A stretch of 64,000 bases of DNA. Origin: JBMYYR01 sp965243605. Its GTDB lineage: Bacteria > Bacteroidota > Bacteroidia > Flavobacteriales > CAJXXR01. Positions 50,233 through 59,590 of this stretch are shown here, piece by piece; position 1 is the stretch's first letter, and the number at the start of each line of letters is the position of its first letter. Location of the stretch: positions 1 through 64,000 of the forward strand of contig CBDEVQ010000028.1 in NCBI GenBank assembly GCA_965243605.1, written 5' to 3'. The notes beneath the pieces are model-generated. The model worked only from the letters and a program-made list of their open reading frames with translations. It was not told the origin of the DNA and made no database searches. The position numbers and the translations under genes were made by a program.

Positions 50233-51417
50233 TTAAAGAATTTCTGTAATTTGTCCAGCTCCTACTGTTCTACCACCCTCACGGATTGCAAAACGAAGAC
50301 CTTTGTTTACTGCTACTGGGTTAATTAAATCAACTGTAATAGTTAAGTTATCACCAGGCATAACCATTTCTACTCCATCAGGAAGACCAATCTCTCCTGT
50401 TACATCAGTTGTACGGATGTAGAATTGTGGACGGTAACGTTTGTGGAATGGAGTGTGACGTCCACCTTCTTCTTTCTTAAGGATATAAACCTCAGCTTTG
50501 AATTTATCGTGAGGTGTAATTGAACCTGGCTTACAGATTACCATACCTCTCTTGATATCTTCTTTAGCGATACCTCTTAATAATAAACCTACGTTATCAC
50601 CAGCTTCACCACGATCTAAGATCTTACGGAACATCTCAACTCCTGTAATAGTAGAAGATAATTTCTCAGCTCCCATACCGATAATATCAACAACGTCTCC
50701 AGTGTTAGCAACTCCAGTTTCGATACGACCTGTAGCAACAGTTCCACGACCTGTAATTGAGAATACATCCTCAACTGGCATTAACATTGGCTTTTCGTTA
50801 TCACGAACAGGCTCCTCGATCCAAGCATCAACAGCTTCCATCAATTCCTCGATAGTTTTAACCCATTGATCGTCTCCGTTTAATCCACCTAATGCAGATC
50901 CAGAAACAACTGGTCCGTTATCACCATCGAATTCGTAGAATGAAAGTAATTCACGTACTTCCATGTCAACTAATTCTAATAACTCCTCATCATCAACCAT
51001 ATCAACTTTGTTTAAGAAAACAACGATACGAGGCACTCCTACCTGACGACATAAAAGGATGTGCTCACGTGTTTGTGGCATTGGTCCATCTGTAGCAGCA
51101 ACTACTAAGATAGCACCATCCATTTGTGCAGCACCCGTTACCATGTTCTTTACGTAATCGGCGTGACCTGGACAGTCAACGTGCGCATAGTGACGGTTTT
51201 CCGTTTCGTATTCAACGTGTGAAGTGTTGATTGTGATTCCACGCTCTTTTTCTTCAGGAGCGTTATCAATTTTATCAAAGTCTTTTACTTCTGCAAGACC
51301 TTTCCCTGCTAATACGTTTGTAATAGCAGCTGTAAGTGTAGTTTTACCGTGATCTACGTGACCAATAGTACCAATATTTAAATGTGGTTTACTACGTTCG
51401 AATTTTTCCTTAGCCAT
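50233..51417 (-). CDS. tuf: Elongation factor Tu
   Basis: 394-residue GTPase delivering aminoacyl-tRNA. G1 GHVDHGKTTL, switch region RGITINTSHVEYE, G3 DCPGHADY, G4 NKVDMVD, then beta-barrel domains 2 and 3 ending GAGQITEIL. The sequence is intact with no frameshift, in contrast to rpoB. Confidence 0.98.
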   Translation of the reverse strand: MAKEKFERSKPHLNIGTIGHVDHGKTTLTAAITNVLAGKGLAEVKDFDKIDNAPEEKERGITINTSHVEYETENRHYAHVDCPGHADYVKNMVTGAAQMDGAILVVAATDGPMPQTREHILLCRQVGVPRIVVFLNKVDMVDDEELLELVDMEVRELLSFYEFDGDNGPVVSGSALGGLNGDDQWVKTIEELMEAVDAWIEEPVRDNEKPMLMPVEDVFSITGRGTVATGRIETGVANTGDVVDIIGMGAEKLSSTITGVEMFRKILDRGEAGDNVGLLLRGIAKEDIKRGMVICKPGSITPHDKFKAEVYILKKEEGGRHTPFHKRYRPQFYIRTTDVTGEIGLPDGVEMVMPGDNLTITVDLINPVAVNKGLRFAIREGGRTVGAGQITEIL

Positions 51418-51494
51418 GATCTATGTGCTTAAAGATTATACAAATTAAACTAAAATTGGCCTGCCGGAACTAACCAAAAGACAGATCAAAAGTG

Positions 51495-51574
51495 GTGGGA
51501 GCAGGATTCGAACCTGCGAAGGTGTAACCAGCGGATTTACAGTCCGCCCTCGTTGGCCGCTTGAGTATCCCACC
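51495..51574 (-). tRNA. tRNA-Tyr (anticodon GTA)
   Basis: Class II tRNA with long variable arm: 5' GGTGGGATACTCAAGCGGCC, anticodon GTA in CTGTAAATC, T-loop GGTTCGAATCC, discriminator A; about 80 nt. Confidence 0.95.
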
Positions 51575-51610
51575 AATATATAGTTTCCGTTGAAACTATA
51601 CTTTATTTAG

Positions 51611-51684
51611 AGCCGATGAAGGGACTCGAACCCCCGACCTGCTGATTACAAATCAGCTGCTCTAGCCAGCTGAGCTACATCGGC
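51611..51684 (-). tRNA. tRNA-Thr (anticodon TGT)
   Basis: Cloverleaf on the minus strand: 5' GCCGATGTAGCTCAGCTGGC, anticodon TGT in TTTGTAATC, T-loop GGTTCGAGTCC, discriminator T. First gene of the tRNA-Thr/tRNA-Tyr/tuf unit. Confidence 0.95.
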
Positions 51685-51712
51685 ATAAAAAAAGCCCCTG
51701 TACTTAGGGACT
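51685..51712 (-). terminator. Small hairpin with U7 tract after hpf
   Basis: The minus strand has a short stem CCCU/AGGG followed by seven U. It probably ends the xer-hpf transcript, although a promoter start lies almost inside it. Confidence 0.45.
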
Positions 51713-51713
51713 G

Positions 51714-51744
51714 CAAATCTACAAAAGATTTATATTTCAACAAA
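51714..51744 (-). promoter_or_regulatory. Promoter of the tRNA-Thr/tRNA-Tyr/tuf unit
   Basis: On the minus strand TTTG (51741-51744), 19 nt, then TAGATTTG (51714-51721): an exact consensus spacing. The predicted start is about 25 nt before tRNA-Thr. Confidence 0.75.
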
Positions 51745-51770
51745 CATTGAATATATTTTTTTTATTTTTT

Positions 51771-52067
51771 TTAGCTCATTACTTTTTCTTTATGCTTAAT
51801 TAGCACTCGTCTTAACGCATCTGCACAAGAATCTGCCGATTCTTCAAAGGACTTACTTTGTTTTTTAACCATAAACTCATTCCCAGGTACATTTACCTTG
51901 ACCTCAACGAGTTTATTCTCTCTATCCTTCGCCGATTCAACAATAAGAAACACTGTTACATCGATTATATTATCATAAAACGTTTCTAATTTATTTAATT
52001 TCCCTTCTATAAAAGCAACTAATTTTTGATCTACTGTGAATCCGTCTGATTGTACTGTAATTTGCAT
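51771..52067 (-). CDS. hpf: Ribosome hibernation promoting factor, short form
   Basis: 98-residue HPF/RaiA-fold protein (MQITVQSDGFTVDQKLVAFIEGKLNKLETFYDNIIDVTVFL...VKKQSKSFEESADSCADALRRVLIKHKEKV). The short form lacks the C-terminal dimerisation domain. Starts 3 nt after the recombinase gene stop, so they share a transcript. Confidence 0.9.
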   Translation of the reverse strand: MQITVQSDGFTVDQKLVAFIEGKLNKLETFYDNIIDVTVFLIVESAKDRENKLVEVKVNVPGNEFMVKKQSKSFEESADSCADALRRVLIKHKEKVMS

Positions 52068-52070
52068 ATG

Positions 52071-52964
52071 TTATTTGATTTTATTACCACCTCGAGGGTG
52101 ATATGATTTGTACTCCTTGATCATTCGCTCTTTTGAATTGTGCGTATATATCTCGGTTGCAGATAAGCTCGAATGGCCAAGTACTTCCTTAATTGAGTTA
52201 ATCTCAACCTCATTATTCATTAACTCTGTAGCAAAACTATGCCTCAATGTATGAGGACTCTTTTGCCTCCCTTTAGATATGAAACTAAGATAATAATTAA
52301 CTTTTCTATAAACAAACTTTGGATACATTTTATTGTGTTTATTCGTTAAAAAAAGTAGTCCATTTTTTGTTAGATTATTATCCTTCATTTCTAAGATATA
52401 GGTAATCAACTGATCCTTTAATTCTTCTGTTAAAAACACTAATCGTTCTTTATTTCTCTTACCTAAGACTTTCATCTGACTTCTTTCAAAGTCTATATCA
52501 TCAATTTTCAAAGAAATTAATTCTGATTGTCTAATTCCTGTCGAAAATAACGTTAACAACAACAAACGATCCCGTTTACCAAAAAAACCTTCATCAAATA
52601 CACCTTCTAATGTAAACAACGTATCTATCTCTTCAGCAGAATAGAATTCTGGTAGCTTACGCTCTGTTTTAAGGGATTTAATCGCTACTGAAGGGTTTGC
52701 ATCTATTATACCGGCCTGCATAGCGAAATTATAGAAACTTTTAAGTGCAGCTATTTTTCTATTAATACTTCTTGCCGAATAGTCTTGTTTAGATAAGTAA
52801 ACAACCCAATATCTTAATTCCTTAATCTTAGCCGTTGAAAAAGATACTTCTAATTCTGAATTCAAAAAGTTAGAACACTGATTTAAGTCAAACATATATG
52901 AGCTAACCGTATGCTTACTCATATTTCGTTCAATGCTCAAGTATTTTTCAAACGCTTCAATCAT
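52071..52964 (-). CDS. Tyrosine recombinase XerC/XerD-type
   Basis: 297-residue tyrosine recombinase with an N-terminal SAM-like core-binding domain (FEKYLSIERNMSKHTVSSYMFDLNQC) and a catalytic domain: first Arg in STGIRQSELISLK, HTLRHSFATEL (His-x-x-Arg), LGHSSLSATEIYTH with the second His and nucleophile Tyr. The rpsU-xer-hpf neighbourhood is conserved in Flavobacteriia, so this is the housekeeping chromosome-dimer resolvase, not an element integrase. I cannot tell XerC from XerD by eye. Confidence 0.88.
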   Translation of the reverse strand: MIEAFEKYLSIERNMSKHTVSSYMFDLNQCSNFLNSELEVSFSTAKIKELRYWVVYLSKQDYSARSINRKIAALKSFYNFAMQAGIIDANPSVAIKSLKTERKLPEFYSAEEIDTLFTLEGVFDEGFFGKRDRLLLLTLFSTGIRQSELISLKIDDIDFERSQMKVLGKRNKERLVFLTEELKDQLITYILEMKDNNLTKNGLLFLTNKHNKMYPKFVYRKVNYYLSFISKGRQKSPHTLRHSFATELMNNEVEINSIKEVLGHSSLSATEIYTHNSKERMIKEYKSYHPRGGNKIK

Positions 52965-53035
52965 TGTTTTCTTAATTTATTAATAAATATACTTAATTCA
53001 TGCTTATATGATCGAAATGCTATGTTATAAAACGC

Positions 53036-53070
53036 AAAAAGGCGGAATAGTAAAACTATTCCGCCTTTTT
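53036..53070 (-). terminator. Terminator after rpsU
   Basis: A perfect 15-bp stem (AAAAAGGCGGAATAG, loop of 5 nt) followed by T's on the minus strand, between rpsU and the recombinase gene. Confidence 0.93.
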
Positions 53071-53087
53071 CTAAATTTTATAAAGAC

Positions 53088-53282
53088 CTATGCTTCTTCA
53101 GCTTGTCTTAAAGACTGGATATAAGCCGCTTTCATCATTTGTTTTCTTCTAACAACTGACTTTTTAGAGTGCTGCTTTCTACCTCTTAATTGCTTCATTG
53201 CACCTGTTTTATCAAACTTTCTTTTAAATCTCTTAAGCGCTCTTTCTATCGCTTCTCCTTCCTTAACTGGTATGATAATCAT
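53088..53282 (-). CDS. rpsU: 30S ribosomal protein S21 (bS21)
   Basis: 64-residue basic protein: MIIIPVKEGEAIERALKRFKRKFDKTGAMKQLRGRKQ...VVRRKQMMKAAYIQSLRQ. In Bacteroidota bS21 helps hide the anti-Shine-Dalgarno of 16S rRNA. The region before its ATG (ACAAGACAAGATT) shows no strong Shine-Dalgarno. A small inverted repeat (ATTCGTT/AACGAAT, 53321-53340) lies in its leader. Confidence 0.93.
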   Translation of the reverse strand: MIIIPVKEGEAIERALKRFKRKFDKTGAMKQLRGRKQHSKKSVVRRKQMMKAAYIQSLRQAEEA

Positions 53283-53347
53283 AATCTTGTCTTGTATATT
53301 AAGCTTTTATGTCTAGTTTTATTCGTTATTTAAAACGAATCGAGCTG

Positions 53348-53355
53348 CAAATATA
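53348..53355 (-). promoter_or_regulatory. -7 element upstream of rpsU
   Basis: TATATTTG on the minus strand matches TAnnTTTG, about 65 nt before the rpsU ATG; the -33 partner is unclear. Confidence 0.5.
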
Positions 53356-53384
53356 AAGATTTTTATTGGCTTAATAAGAAGAAT

Positions 53385-54521
53385 TTAAAGAATTTGTTTA
53401 GAAATGACTAATTTTTGAATCTCAGAGGTCCCTTCTCCAATTGTACAAAGCTTAGCATCTCTGTAGAATTTTTCAACTGGAAAATCCTTAGTATATCCAT
53501 ATCCTCCAAAAATCTGAACAGCTTCGTTAGCAACTTTACATGCAACCTCAGAAGCATAATATTTAGCCATTGCTCCTTCTTTAGTCATTCTTTGCTTTTT
53601 CTCTTTTAGATCACAAGCACTATATATTAATAATTCTGATGCTTCTATCTCTGTACCCATATCGGCTAGTTTAAATGCTATAGCCTGAAATTTAGAAATA
53701 GATTGACCAAACTGCTCTCTTTCTTTTGAATAATTAACAGCGGCCTTCATTGCTCCTTTTGCTATTCCTAAGCTTAAAGCGGCTATTGAGATTCTACCTC
53801 CATCTAATACTTTCATGGCCTGAACAAATCCATCTCCTTCTTCACCTAGCATATTATCTTTATGAACTCTACAGTTATCAAAGATTAGCTCTGCCGTTTC
53901 AGAAGCTCTCATTCCGAGTTTGTTTTCTTTTTTTCCAGAAGTAAAACCTTCAGTTCCTTTTTCAATCACAAATGCAGACATTCCATGAGAATCTCCTTTT
54001 TCTCCAGTACGTGCTATAACAACAGCAACATCACCAGAAATAGCATGAGTAATAAAGTTCTTCGCTCCATTTAACACCCAGTAATCACCATCCTTTACAG
54101 CAGTAGTATTCATACCTCCAGCATCAGACCCTGTATTGTGTTCTGTAAGTCCCCAAGCTCCAATCCATTCTGCTGTCGCTAATTTTGGTAACCAACGCTT
54201 TTTTTGCTCTTCATTACCAAACTGAAGTATATGTCCTGTACATAATGAATTATGTGCCGCTACTGAAAGCCCTATTGATGAACAACTTTGAGATATTTCA
54301 TCAATTACTGTAACATAGTCAAAATAACTTAATCCAGATCCACCATATTCTTCAGGAACTAAAACGCCCATAAACCCAAGCTCTCCTAACTTCTTAAACA
54401 CCTCAACAGGGAAAGTTTGACTTTCATCCCAATCCATTACGTGTGGTAAAATATGTTGTTTAGCAAATTGATTTACAGACTCTGCAATCATTTTTTGTGT
54501 TTCCGAGTAATCAAAATTCAT
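53385..54521 (-). CDS. Acyl-CoA dehydrogenase
   Basis: 378-residue FAD flavoprotein of fatty-acid or branched-chain acyl-CoA oxidation. N-terminal helical domain, middle FAD-binding region (GAWGLTEHNTGSDAGGMNTTA, NGAKNFITHAISGDVAVVIARTG), and C-terminal catalytic Glu in CTIGEGTSEIQKL, the position used by short-chain and butyryl-type enzymes. Exact chain-length preference cannot be told. It is 13 nt downstream of apt. Confidence 0.92.
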   Translation of the reverse strand: MNFDYSETQKMIAESVNQFAKQHILPHVMDWDESQTFPVEVFKKLGELGFMGVLVPEEYGGSGLSYFDYVTVIDEISQSCSSIGLSVAAHNSLCTGHILQFGNEEQKKRWLPKLATAEWIGAWGLTEHNTGSDAGGMNTTAVKDGDYWVLNGAKNFITHAISGDVAVVIARTGEKGDSHGMSAFVIEKGTEGFTSGKKENKLGMRASETAELIFDNCRVHKDNMLGEEGDGFVQAMKVLDGGRISIAALSLGIAKGAMKAAVNYSKEREQFGQSISKFQAIAFKLADMGTEIEASELLIYSACDLKEKKQRMTKEGAMAKYYASEVACKVANEAVQIFGGYGYTKDFPVEKFYRDAKLCTIGEGTSEIQKLVISKQIL

Positions 54522-54534
54522 AAATTGTTTGTTG

Positions 54535-55062
54535 TTAATAGGTTAATACAGAATATGTATTCTCTGTAAAAGGGTTTATTTTTTCCATTCCATTAAGGAA
54601 GGATAAATGCATTATAAATGAAAATGCAATAGTAACATCTTGATTATGTATACACAACTTTGCAGCCGCTTCACACGTTCCTCCCGTCGCTAATACATCA
54701 TCATGAATTAAAATTCGCTTATATTTTTTTAATGTACTAGCTTGAATCTCCATATGATCTACACCATATTCTAATTGATATTCTTGACTTAGTACATCTC
54801 CAGGTAATTTTCCTTTTTTTCGGATAGGGATAAATGGTACATTTAACATTTGTGCCATTAACATTCCAAAGAAAAAACCTCTACTTTCAATTCCAACAAT
54901 AACTTCCGGCTTATACTTAAGAGCATCAGATACGAGTAATTCTAAAACCTTGTCTCTTACCACACCGTTTTCAAGTAAAGGCATGATATCTTTAAACATA
55001 ATTCCAGGCTTTGGGAAATCTGGAACATCTAAAATATACTCTTTAATTTCGTCTATAGTCAT
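54535..55062 (-). CDS. apt: Adenine phosphoribosyltransferase
   Basis: 175-residue type I PRTase that salvages adenine to AMP. The PRPP-binding motif is ILIHDDVLATGGTCEAA. Other hallmarks are FPKPGIMFKDIMPLL and GIESRGFFFGMLMAQ. Its start overlaps the end of the HhH protein gene by 4 nt. Confidence 0.94.
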   Translation of the reverse strand: MTIDEIKEYILDVPDFPKPGIMFKDIMPLLENGVVRDKVLELLVSDALKYKPEVIVGIESRGFFFGMLMAQMLNVPFIPIRKKGKLPGDVLSQEYQLEYGVDHMEIQASTLKKYKRILIHDDVLATGGTCEAAAKLCIHNQDVTIAFSFIMHLSFLNGMEKINPFTENTYSVLTY

Positions 55063-55847
55063 TCTTTAAAATAATAGACAACCAAAGGTTTATCGATCTC
55101 AGATACATTATTTACAATATCCTCGATAGTTAATGGTCGTTTCTTTAATAACTTATTTAATACTGAAGCTGACTTCCTATTAATAAACCCATGTTTTAAC
55201 AAGGCTTTATAAGATGTCTGTTTAAGAGCAAACCTGTTTGGTCGTACATTTCCAAATTGAATACGAGACTTCCACTCATCAGATAATTTAGACTTAGGAA
55301 AACCATAAATTTGCTTTAGCTGTTCAAATTTAAGAAATCCACCAATACTATTTCTATACTTAACCAAGGTTTTTCCTTTATTAATGTTAATCCTAAAGAA
55401 AAAGGACAATTCTTCTGCCGTTGCAGTATTGATATTAATAGGTGGGCATTCACAAAATGTAGGCTCGCTAACTTCATAAACCCAAGAAAGATTCTCCGTA
55501 TTAATTCCATGAATATCTAATAGATCAGACACACAATTATAAGCCCCATATTTCTGTCTATTCGTAATAATGCGTTTAACCATTATTGGATCTAGTGGAA
55601 TACCAGAAGCATCTAATGGGAATATAGTATCATTAAAATTAATACATGGATTGACGTTATAATATAAAGGATGTAAAATATCAATTTGATCTATTAATTG
55701 TATTTCAGAATCGTTTGTGAAGGCTTTTAATATTCGTTTCTGAATTATTAAGAAAACAAAAAGGGTACCCATTAATATGAGTACCCCTCGTTTTTCTGAA
55801 GGGTAAAAGTTGAAAAATTGAATTATCGACTTCCTCCACCACTTCAT
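55059..55847 (-). CDS. Helix-hairpin-helix (ComEA-like) membrane-anchored protein
   Basis: 262-residue protein with one N-terminal TM helix (GVLILMGTLFVFLIIQKRIL) and two or three HhH units, the clearest being ININTATAEELSFFFRININKGKTLVKYRNSIGGFLKFEQLKQIYGF (about 145-190), as in ComEA DNA-binding proteins. DNA binding is inferred from the fold, and a role in DNA uptake is not shown. Overlaps apt by 4 nt. Confidence 0.78.
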   Translation of the reverse strand: MKWWRKSIIQFFNFYPSEKRGVLILMGTLFVFLIIQKRILKAFTNDSEIQLIDQIDILHPLYYNVNPCINFNDTIFPLDASGIPLDPIMVKRIITNRQKYGAYNCVSDLLDIHGINTENLSWVYEVSEPTFCECPPININTATAEELSFFFRININKGKTLVKYRNSIGGFLKFEQLKQIYGFPKSKLSDEWKSRIQFGNVRPNRFALKQTSYKALLKHGFINRKSASVLNKLLKKRPLTIEDIVNNVSEIDKPLVVYYFKE

Positions 55848-55851
55848 TATA

Positions 55852-57426
55852 TTAGTTCTTTTTTATAGCTAAGTAATAGCGGTTAATTTCTTCCTTAATT
55901 TTAGGTAATAATAAGAAAACTCCAATTAAATTGGGAATTGCCATTGCAAAAATCATGGCATCTGAAAAATCTGTTACTGCTCCTAATGTTATTGAAGCTC
56001 CTACTACAGTAAAGAAACAGAAAAATACTTTATAAACGATTTCATTACGTTTACTTTTCCCGAATATATATAACCAAGACTGTAAACCATAATAAGACCA
56101 AGATATCATTGTTGAAAATGCAAACAACACAACTGCTATTGTTAATACATAAGGAAACCAAGGTATAACAGATTCAAAAGCTTTAGATGTAGCTAATACT
56201 CCATCAGCCTCTGCTACTCCATAGGTCATGATTCCTCCATCACCATTTGTTATAATAATAACAAGTGCAGTAATCGTACAAACAATAACGGTATCAATTA
56301 ACGGTTCTAATAGAGCTACTAAACCTTCAGAGGCTGCGTATTTAGTTTTTACAGCTGAGTGTGCAATAGCTGCAGAACCAACTCCTGCTTCGTTAGAGAA
56401 TGCTGCTCTACGAAACCCTTGTACTAAAACTCCAACAACACCACCAGCAATTCCTTGAGGATTAAATGCTCCATCAATAATTTCACCAAAAGCCCATCCT
56501 AAATGCTCAATATTTGCCCCAATAATAATGAAAGCTGCTAATAAATAGATTCCAACCATAAAAGGTACTACCTTCTCAGTAATTGAAGCAATACGCTTTA
56601 ACCCACCAAGAATAACAATACCAACTAACACTGCCATAACCAAACCAAATACTAGCCCAGAAGAACTTCCTTGTATATTAAATGTATCGTTAAAAATTTT
56701 AGCAGCTTGGTTTGATTGAAACATATTTCCACCACCAAACGATCCACCAACACACATGATTGCAAAAATTACGGCTAGTACTTTACCTAAGCTACCTTGT
56801 CCTATTTCCGCAAGTCCTTTCTTAAGATAGTACATTGGACCTCCATATACAGTACCATCAGCATCTATATCTCTATATTTAACACCAAGTGTACATTCAG
56901 CAAATTTGGAAGTCATACCAAGTAATCCAGCTAAAATCATCCAAAATGTTGCTCCAGGACCTCCAATAGATACTGCAATTGCAACACCTGCTATGTTTCC
57001 TAATCCAACTGTACCAGATAACGCAGCTGTTAAAGCCTGAAAGTGAGAAACCTCTCCTTCTTCTGCTTCATCAGTTATTGTTCCTTTTACATCTCCATCC
57101 ACAATATTAACCGCCGCATTATTATCAGCTTCAATATGGTCAATATCATCATATTTCCCTCTTACAACGTTAATAGAAGTTCCTAAACCTTTAACATTTA
57201 TAAATTTAAAATAAAATGTAAAGAACAATGCACTTATTAATAAGACCACTACAACCCAAGGAATTCCAACATTTTCTGTTACGGGGATACTCTTAAAGAT
57301 ACCTTGAACAAACCAACCTGTTGCAGCACCAAATTTTTCATTGACAATTTCATCAAAACCTTTGTCAGCGGCAACTAATGGTAATATTGCACCAAGTGTT
57401 AGTAATTGGAATAGGCGTTTTCTCAT
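55852..57426 (-). CDS. AGCS family amino acid (alanine/glycine):cation symporter
   Basis: 524-residue polytopic transporter of the AGCS family. ALSGTVGLGNIAGVAIAVSIGGPGATFWM and YGGPMYYLKKGL are family signatures; about 10-11 TM helices. An extra hydrophilic, acidic segment (KYDDIDHIEADNNAAVNIVDG..., about residues 90-125) before the core and an N-terminal signal-like helix are notable. Sodium coupling is inferred from the family. Confidence 0.9.
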   Translation of the reverse strand: MRKRLFQLLTLGAILPLVAADKGFDEIVNEKFGAATGWFVQGIFKSIPVTENVGIPWVVVVLLISALFFTFYFKFINVKGLGTSINVVRGKYDDIDHIEADNNAAVNIVDGDVKGTITDEAEEGEVSHFQALTAALSGTVGLGNIAGVAIAVSIGGPGATFWMILAGLLGMTSKFAECTLGVKYRDIDADGTVYGGPMYYLKKGLAEIGQGSLGKVLAVIFAIMCVGGSFGGGNMFQSNQAAKIFNDTFNIQGSSSGLVFGLVMAVLVGIVILGGLKRIASITEKVVPFMVGIYLLAAFIIIGANIEHLGWAFGEIIDGAFNPQGIAGGVVGVLVQGFRRAAFSNEAGVGSAAIAHSAVKTKYAASEGLVALLEPLIDTVIVCTITALVIIITNGDGGIMTYGVAEADGVLATSKAFESVIPWFPYVLTIAVVLFAFSTMISWSYYGLQSWLYIFGKSKRNEIVYKVFFCFFTVVGASITLGAVTDFSDAMIFAMAIPNLIGVFLLLPKIKEEINRYYLAIKKN

Positions 57427-57433
57427 GGTTTTC

Positions 57434-58342
57434 TTATTTTCGGTTTAATTGTTTGTCGATTATAGATAGACTATCAAAAAAAGATACTGGATTATACTCC
57501 AATGCCTTTCTAGCTTTCTCTATTGATAAGTTTGTATGTAATGGTCTTTCCGCTTTCTGGCTTAAATCTTTTGTTAAAATAGGCGAAATCAATGATTTAT
57601 CTAAATTCCAGAAATCAGCAATTTGATTTATGAGGCCTAATATACTAAAAGTTTCGGGGCCTACGATATGATAAATCCCTTTCTCTGTTGAATTTACAGC
57701 ATTTAAAGATGCCTTTGCAAGGTCTTCTGCCAAAGTTGGAGCTCTAAACTGATCGCTAATCACATTGATCGACTGTCCATTTTCTAGGCTTGACTTGGCC
57801 CATAAAGCAAAATTAGATCTTGAATTATCATAAAGGACTCCATATACAAATGATGTTCTTAGTATAATATAATCTACAACTGAGTTAAGAAGAATATCCT
57901 CTGACTTTTTCTTACTCAAGCCATATTCAGACAATGGATTAACCTTTGAATCTTCTTTATAGGGTTGAGTCGAACTCCCATCAAATACAAAATCCGTTGA
58001 AATATGTACGAGTTTGGTCTTTTTTTCACCAATTGCCTCAACAAGGTACTGAACAGAATTCACATTATATGCTTCACAAGTTTCCCTTTCAATTTCACAA
58101 TTGTCTACATGTGTAAATGCTGCACAATGTATTATAGCATCAGGGTTAAAGCTATCTATTATATTAATAACATCGTCTCTACTAGCAATATCTAATGATT
58201 GGTAGTTTAATTGGTATTCGGGATTTAATCTTGACTCACCTCTAGAGGTAAATAAAACATCATACTTGAGATTATTAACAAAAAGATCCACCAATTTTTG
58301 TCCTAACATTCCGTTAGCTCCCGTTATTAATATTTTCTTCAC
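57434..58342 (-). CDS. SDR-family sugar-nucleotide reductase, RmlD-like
   Basis: 302-residue NAD(P)-binding Rossmann protein: ITGANGMLGQKL (cofactor loop), PDAIIHCAAFTHVDNCE, STDFVFDG and catalytic YGLSKKKSED (Tyr-x3-Lys). It resembles dTDP-4-dehydrorhamnose reductase, but no other rml genes are adjacent, so the substrate is uncertain. Starts 5 nt before the stop-start junction with the K+ channel gene. Confidence 0.85.
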   Translation of the reverse strand: MKKILITGANGMLGQKLVDLFVNNLKYDVLFTSRGESRLNPEYQLNYQSLDIASRDDVINIIDSFNPDAIIHCAAFTHVDNCEIERETCEAYNVNSVQYLVEAIGEKKTKLVHISTDFVFDGSSTQPYKEDSKVNPLSEYGLSKKKSEDILLNSVVDYIILRTSFVYGVLYDNSRSNFALWAKSSLENGQSINVISDQFRAPTLAEDLAKASLNAVNSTEKGIYHIVGPETFSILGLINQIADFWNLDKSLISPILTKDLSQKAERPLHTNLSIEKARKALEYNPVSFFDSLSIIDKQLNRK

Positions 58343-58347
58343 TTTGT

Positions 58348-59379
58348 TTAGATGTTTAATAATTTATTTAAAGCTTGTATTTGTTCCGGGTTTCCCAGAA
58401 CAAAAAACTTACAATCTTCAGTTATCTTTGTATCTGCAGAAGGGTTGATTGTATAACTACCATCTGGAGCTTTAAGACCAATAATTGTACACCCAGATGT
58501 TTCTCTTAACTGGAGTTCTTTAATAGATTTCCCTTTTAGTTCTTCCGGAATATCATGATAAGATAATTCCTCTAAAGTAATTCCCTTTTCATTACCGACA
58601 GTTATATTATCTATAAACTCTACTAAATCTGGGGAGACAACTAAAGTCGCCATATGAGTACCTCCAACTTTATCTGGCATAATAACATTATCGGCACCAG
58701 CTACATAAAGTTTATTAACTGTTTTATCTGATGTTGCCCTTGAAATAATCTTCATTTTTGGGTTTAATTGCCTTGCCGATAAAACCAAAAACAAATTATT
58801 AGCATCATTTGGTAGGGCAGCAATTAAGGATGACGCTTTTTTCACATTAGACTCATCTAATATTTCGTCATCTGTTACATCTCCCATTATTGCTAAAAGC
58901 TCTCCTGAGGCTTGTAATTCAGAGACAATATCTTCATCAGAATCAATAATTACAAATTGCTTCCCATGTCTTTTAAGTGTTTCAGCAGCTTGACGACCAT
59001 TACGCCCATAACCACAAATTATGACGTGTCCGTCTAATTTAGATATTTCTTTAACAAACTTTCTTTCTTTCATTTTTTTATAAAATTCAGATTGAATCGC
59101 AAAACGCGTAAAAACAGATATTACATATGCATATGTACCAATACTTAATAGTATTAACATAGATGTAAATATCCTACCGAAATTAGATAATTCTTTAACC
59201 TCACCAAATCCAACTGTAGAAATGGTTATCATCGTCATATAAATAGATTCAATAAGATCATATCCTTCAATAGATCCAAATCCAATTACACCAATAATAA
59301 TGACCAAAAAAAACCAACGAATTGCAAAATACAATTCGTTAGTACCAAATAACCGTTCTATAGAGTTTTTATATATCAA
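58348..59379 (-). CDS. Two-TM potassium channel with RCK (TrkA-N/TrkA-C) domains
   Basis: 343 residues. Two TM helices flank a pore loop with selectivity filter TISTVGFGEV (TVGFG, variant of TVGYG). Then a TrkA-N RCK domain (GHVIICGYGRNGRQAAETLKRHGKQFVIIDSDEDIV) and a TrkA-C domain (EELKGKSIKELQLRETSGCTIIGLKAPDG). MthK/Kch-like ligand-gated K+ channel; ligand unknown. Its start overlaps the end of the PspC-like gene. Confidence 0.9.
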   Translation of the reverse strand: MIYKNSIERLFGTNELYFAIRWFFLVIIIGVIGFGSIEGYDLIESIYMTMITISTVGFGEVKELSNFGRIFTSMLILLSIGTYAYVISVFTRFAIQSEFYKKMKERKFVKEISKLDGHVIICGYGRNGRQAAETLKRHGKQFVIIDSDEDIVSELQASGELLAIMGDVTDDEILDESNVKKASSLIAALPNDANNLFLVLSARQLNPKMKIISRATSDKTVNKLYVAGADNVIMPDKVGGTHMATLVVSPDLVEFIDNITVGNEKGITLEELSYHDIPEELKGKSIKELQLRETSGCTIIGLKAPDGSYTINPSADTKITEDCKFFVLGNPEQIQALNKLLNI

Positions 59380-59590
59380 ATGTTCTTTTTCGTTTATAAA
59401 ATAATGTATCCTTTAATTTAAAAAGGAACATTAATAGTACGTACATAATAATAGGAGATCCTAATGTCAAAAAACTAACATAAATGAAAAATAATCTAAC
59501 CTCACCTACTTGTAAGTTTAGCTTATCTGAAACTCGAGTACAAACTCCAAAAGCTTGCCTCTCAAAAAACAACATAAGTTTATTAATCAT
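59369..59590 (-). CDS. PspC-domain small membrane protein
   Basis: 73 residues with PspC signature (QAFGVCTRVSDKLNLQVGEVRLFFIYVSFLTLGSPIIMYVLLMFLFK). In enterobacteria PspC joins envelope-stress sensing; this stand-alone version has no psp operon nearby. Overlaps the genes on both sides (11 nt and 8 nt), so is part of the DUF2851-PspC-channel operon. Confidence 0.83.
   Translation of the reverse strand: MINKLMLFFERQAFGVCTRVSDKLNLQVGEVRLFFIYVSFLTLGSPIIMYVLLMFLFKLKDTLFYKRKRTFDI

Noticed and set aside
52071..52964. Integrase of a mobile element
   Set aside because: No att repeats, no cargo genes; gene order rpsU-recombinase-hpf is a conserved housekeeping arrangement, so XerC/D-type.
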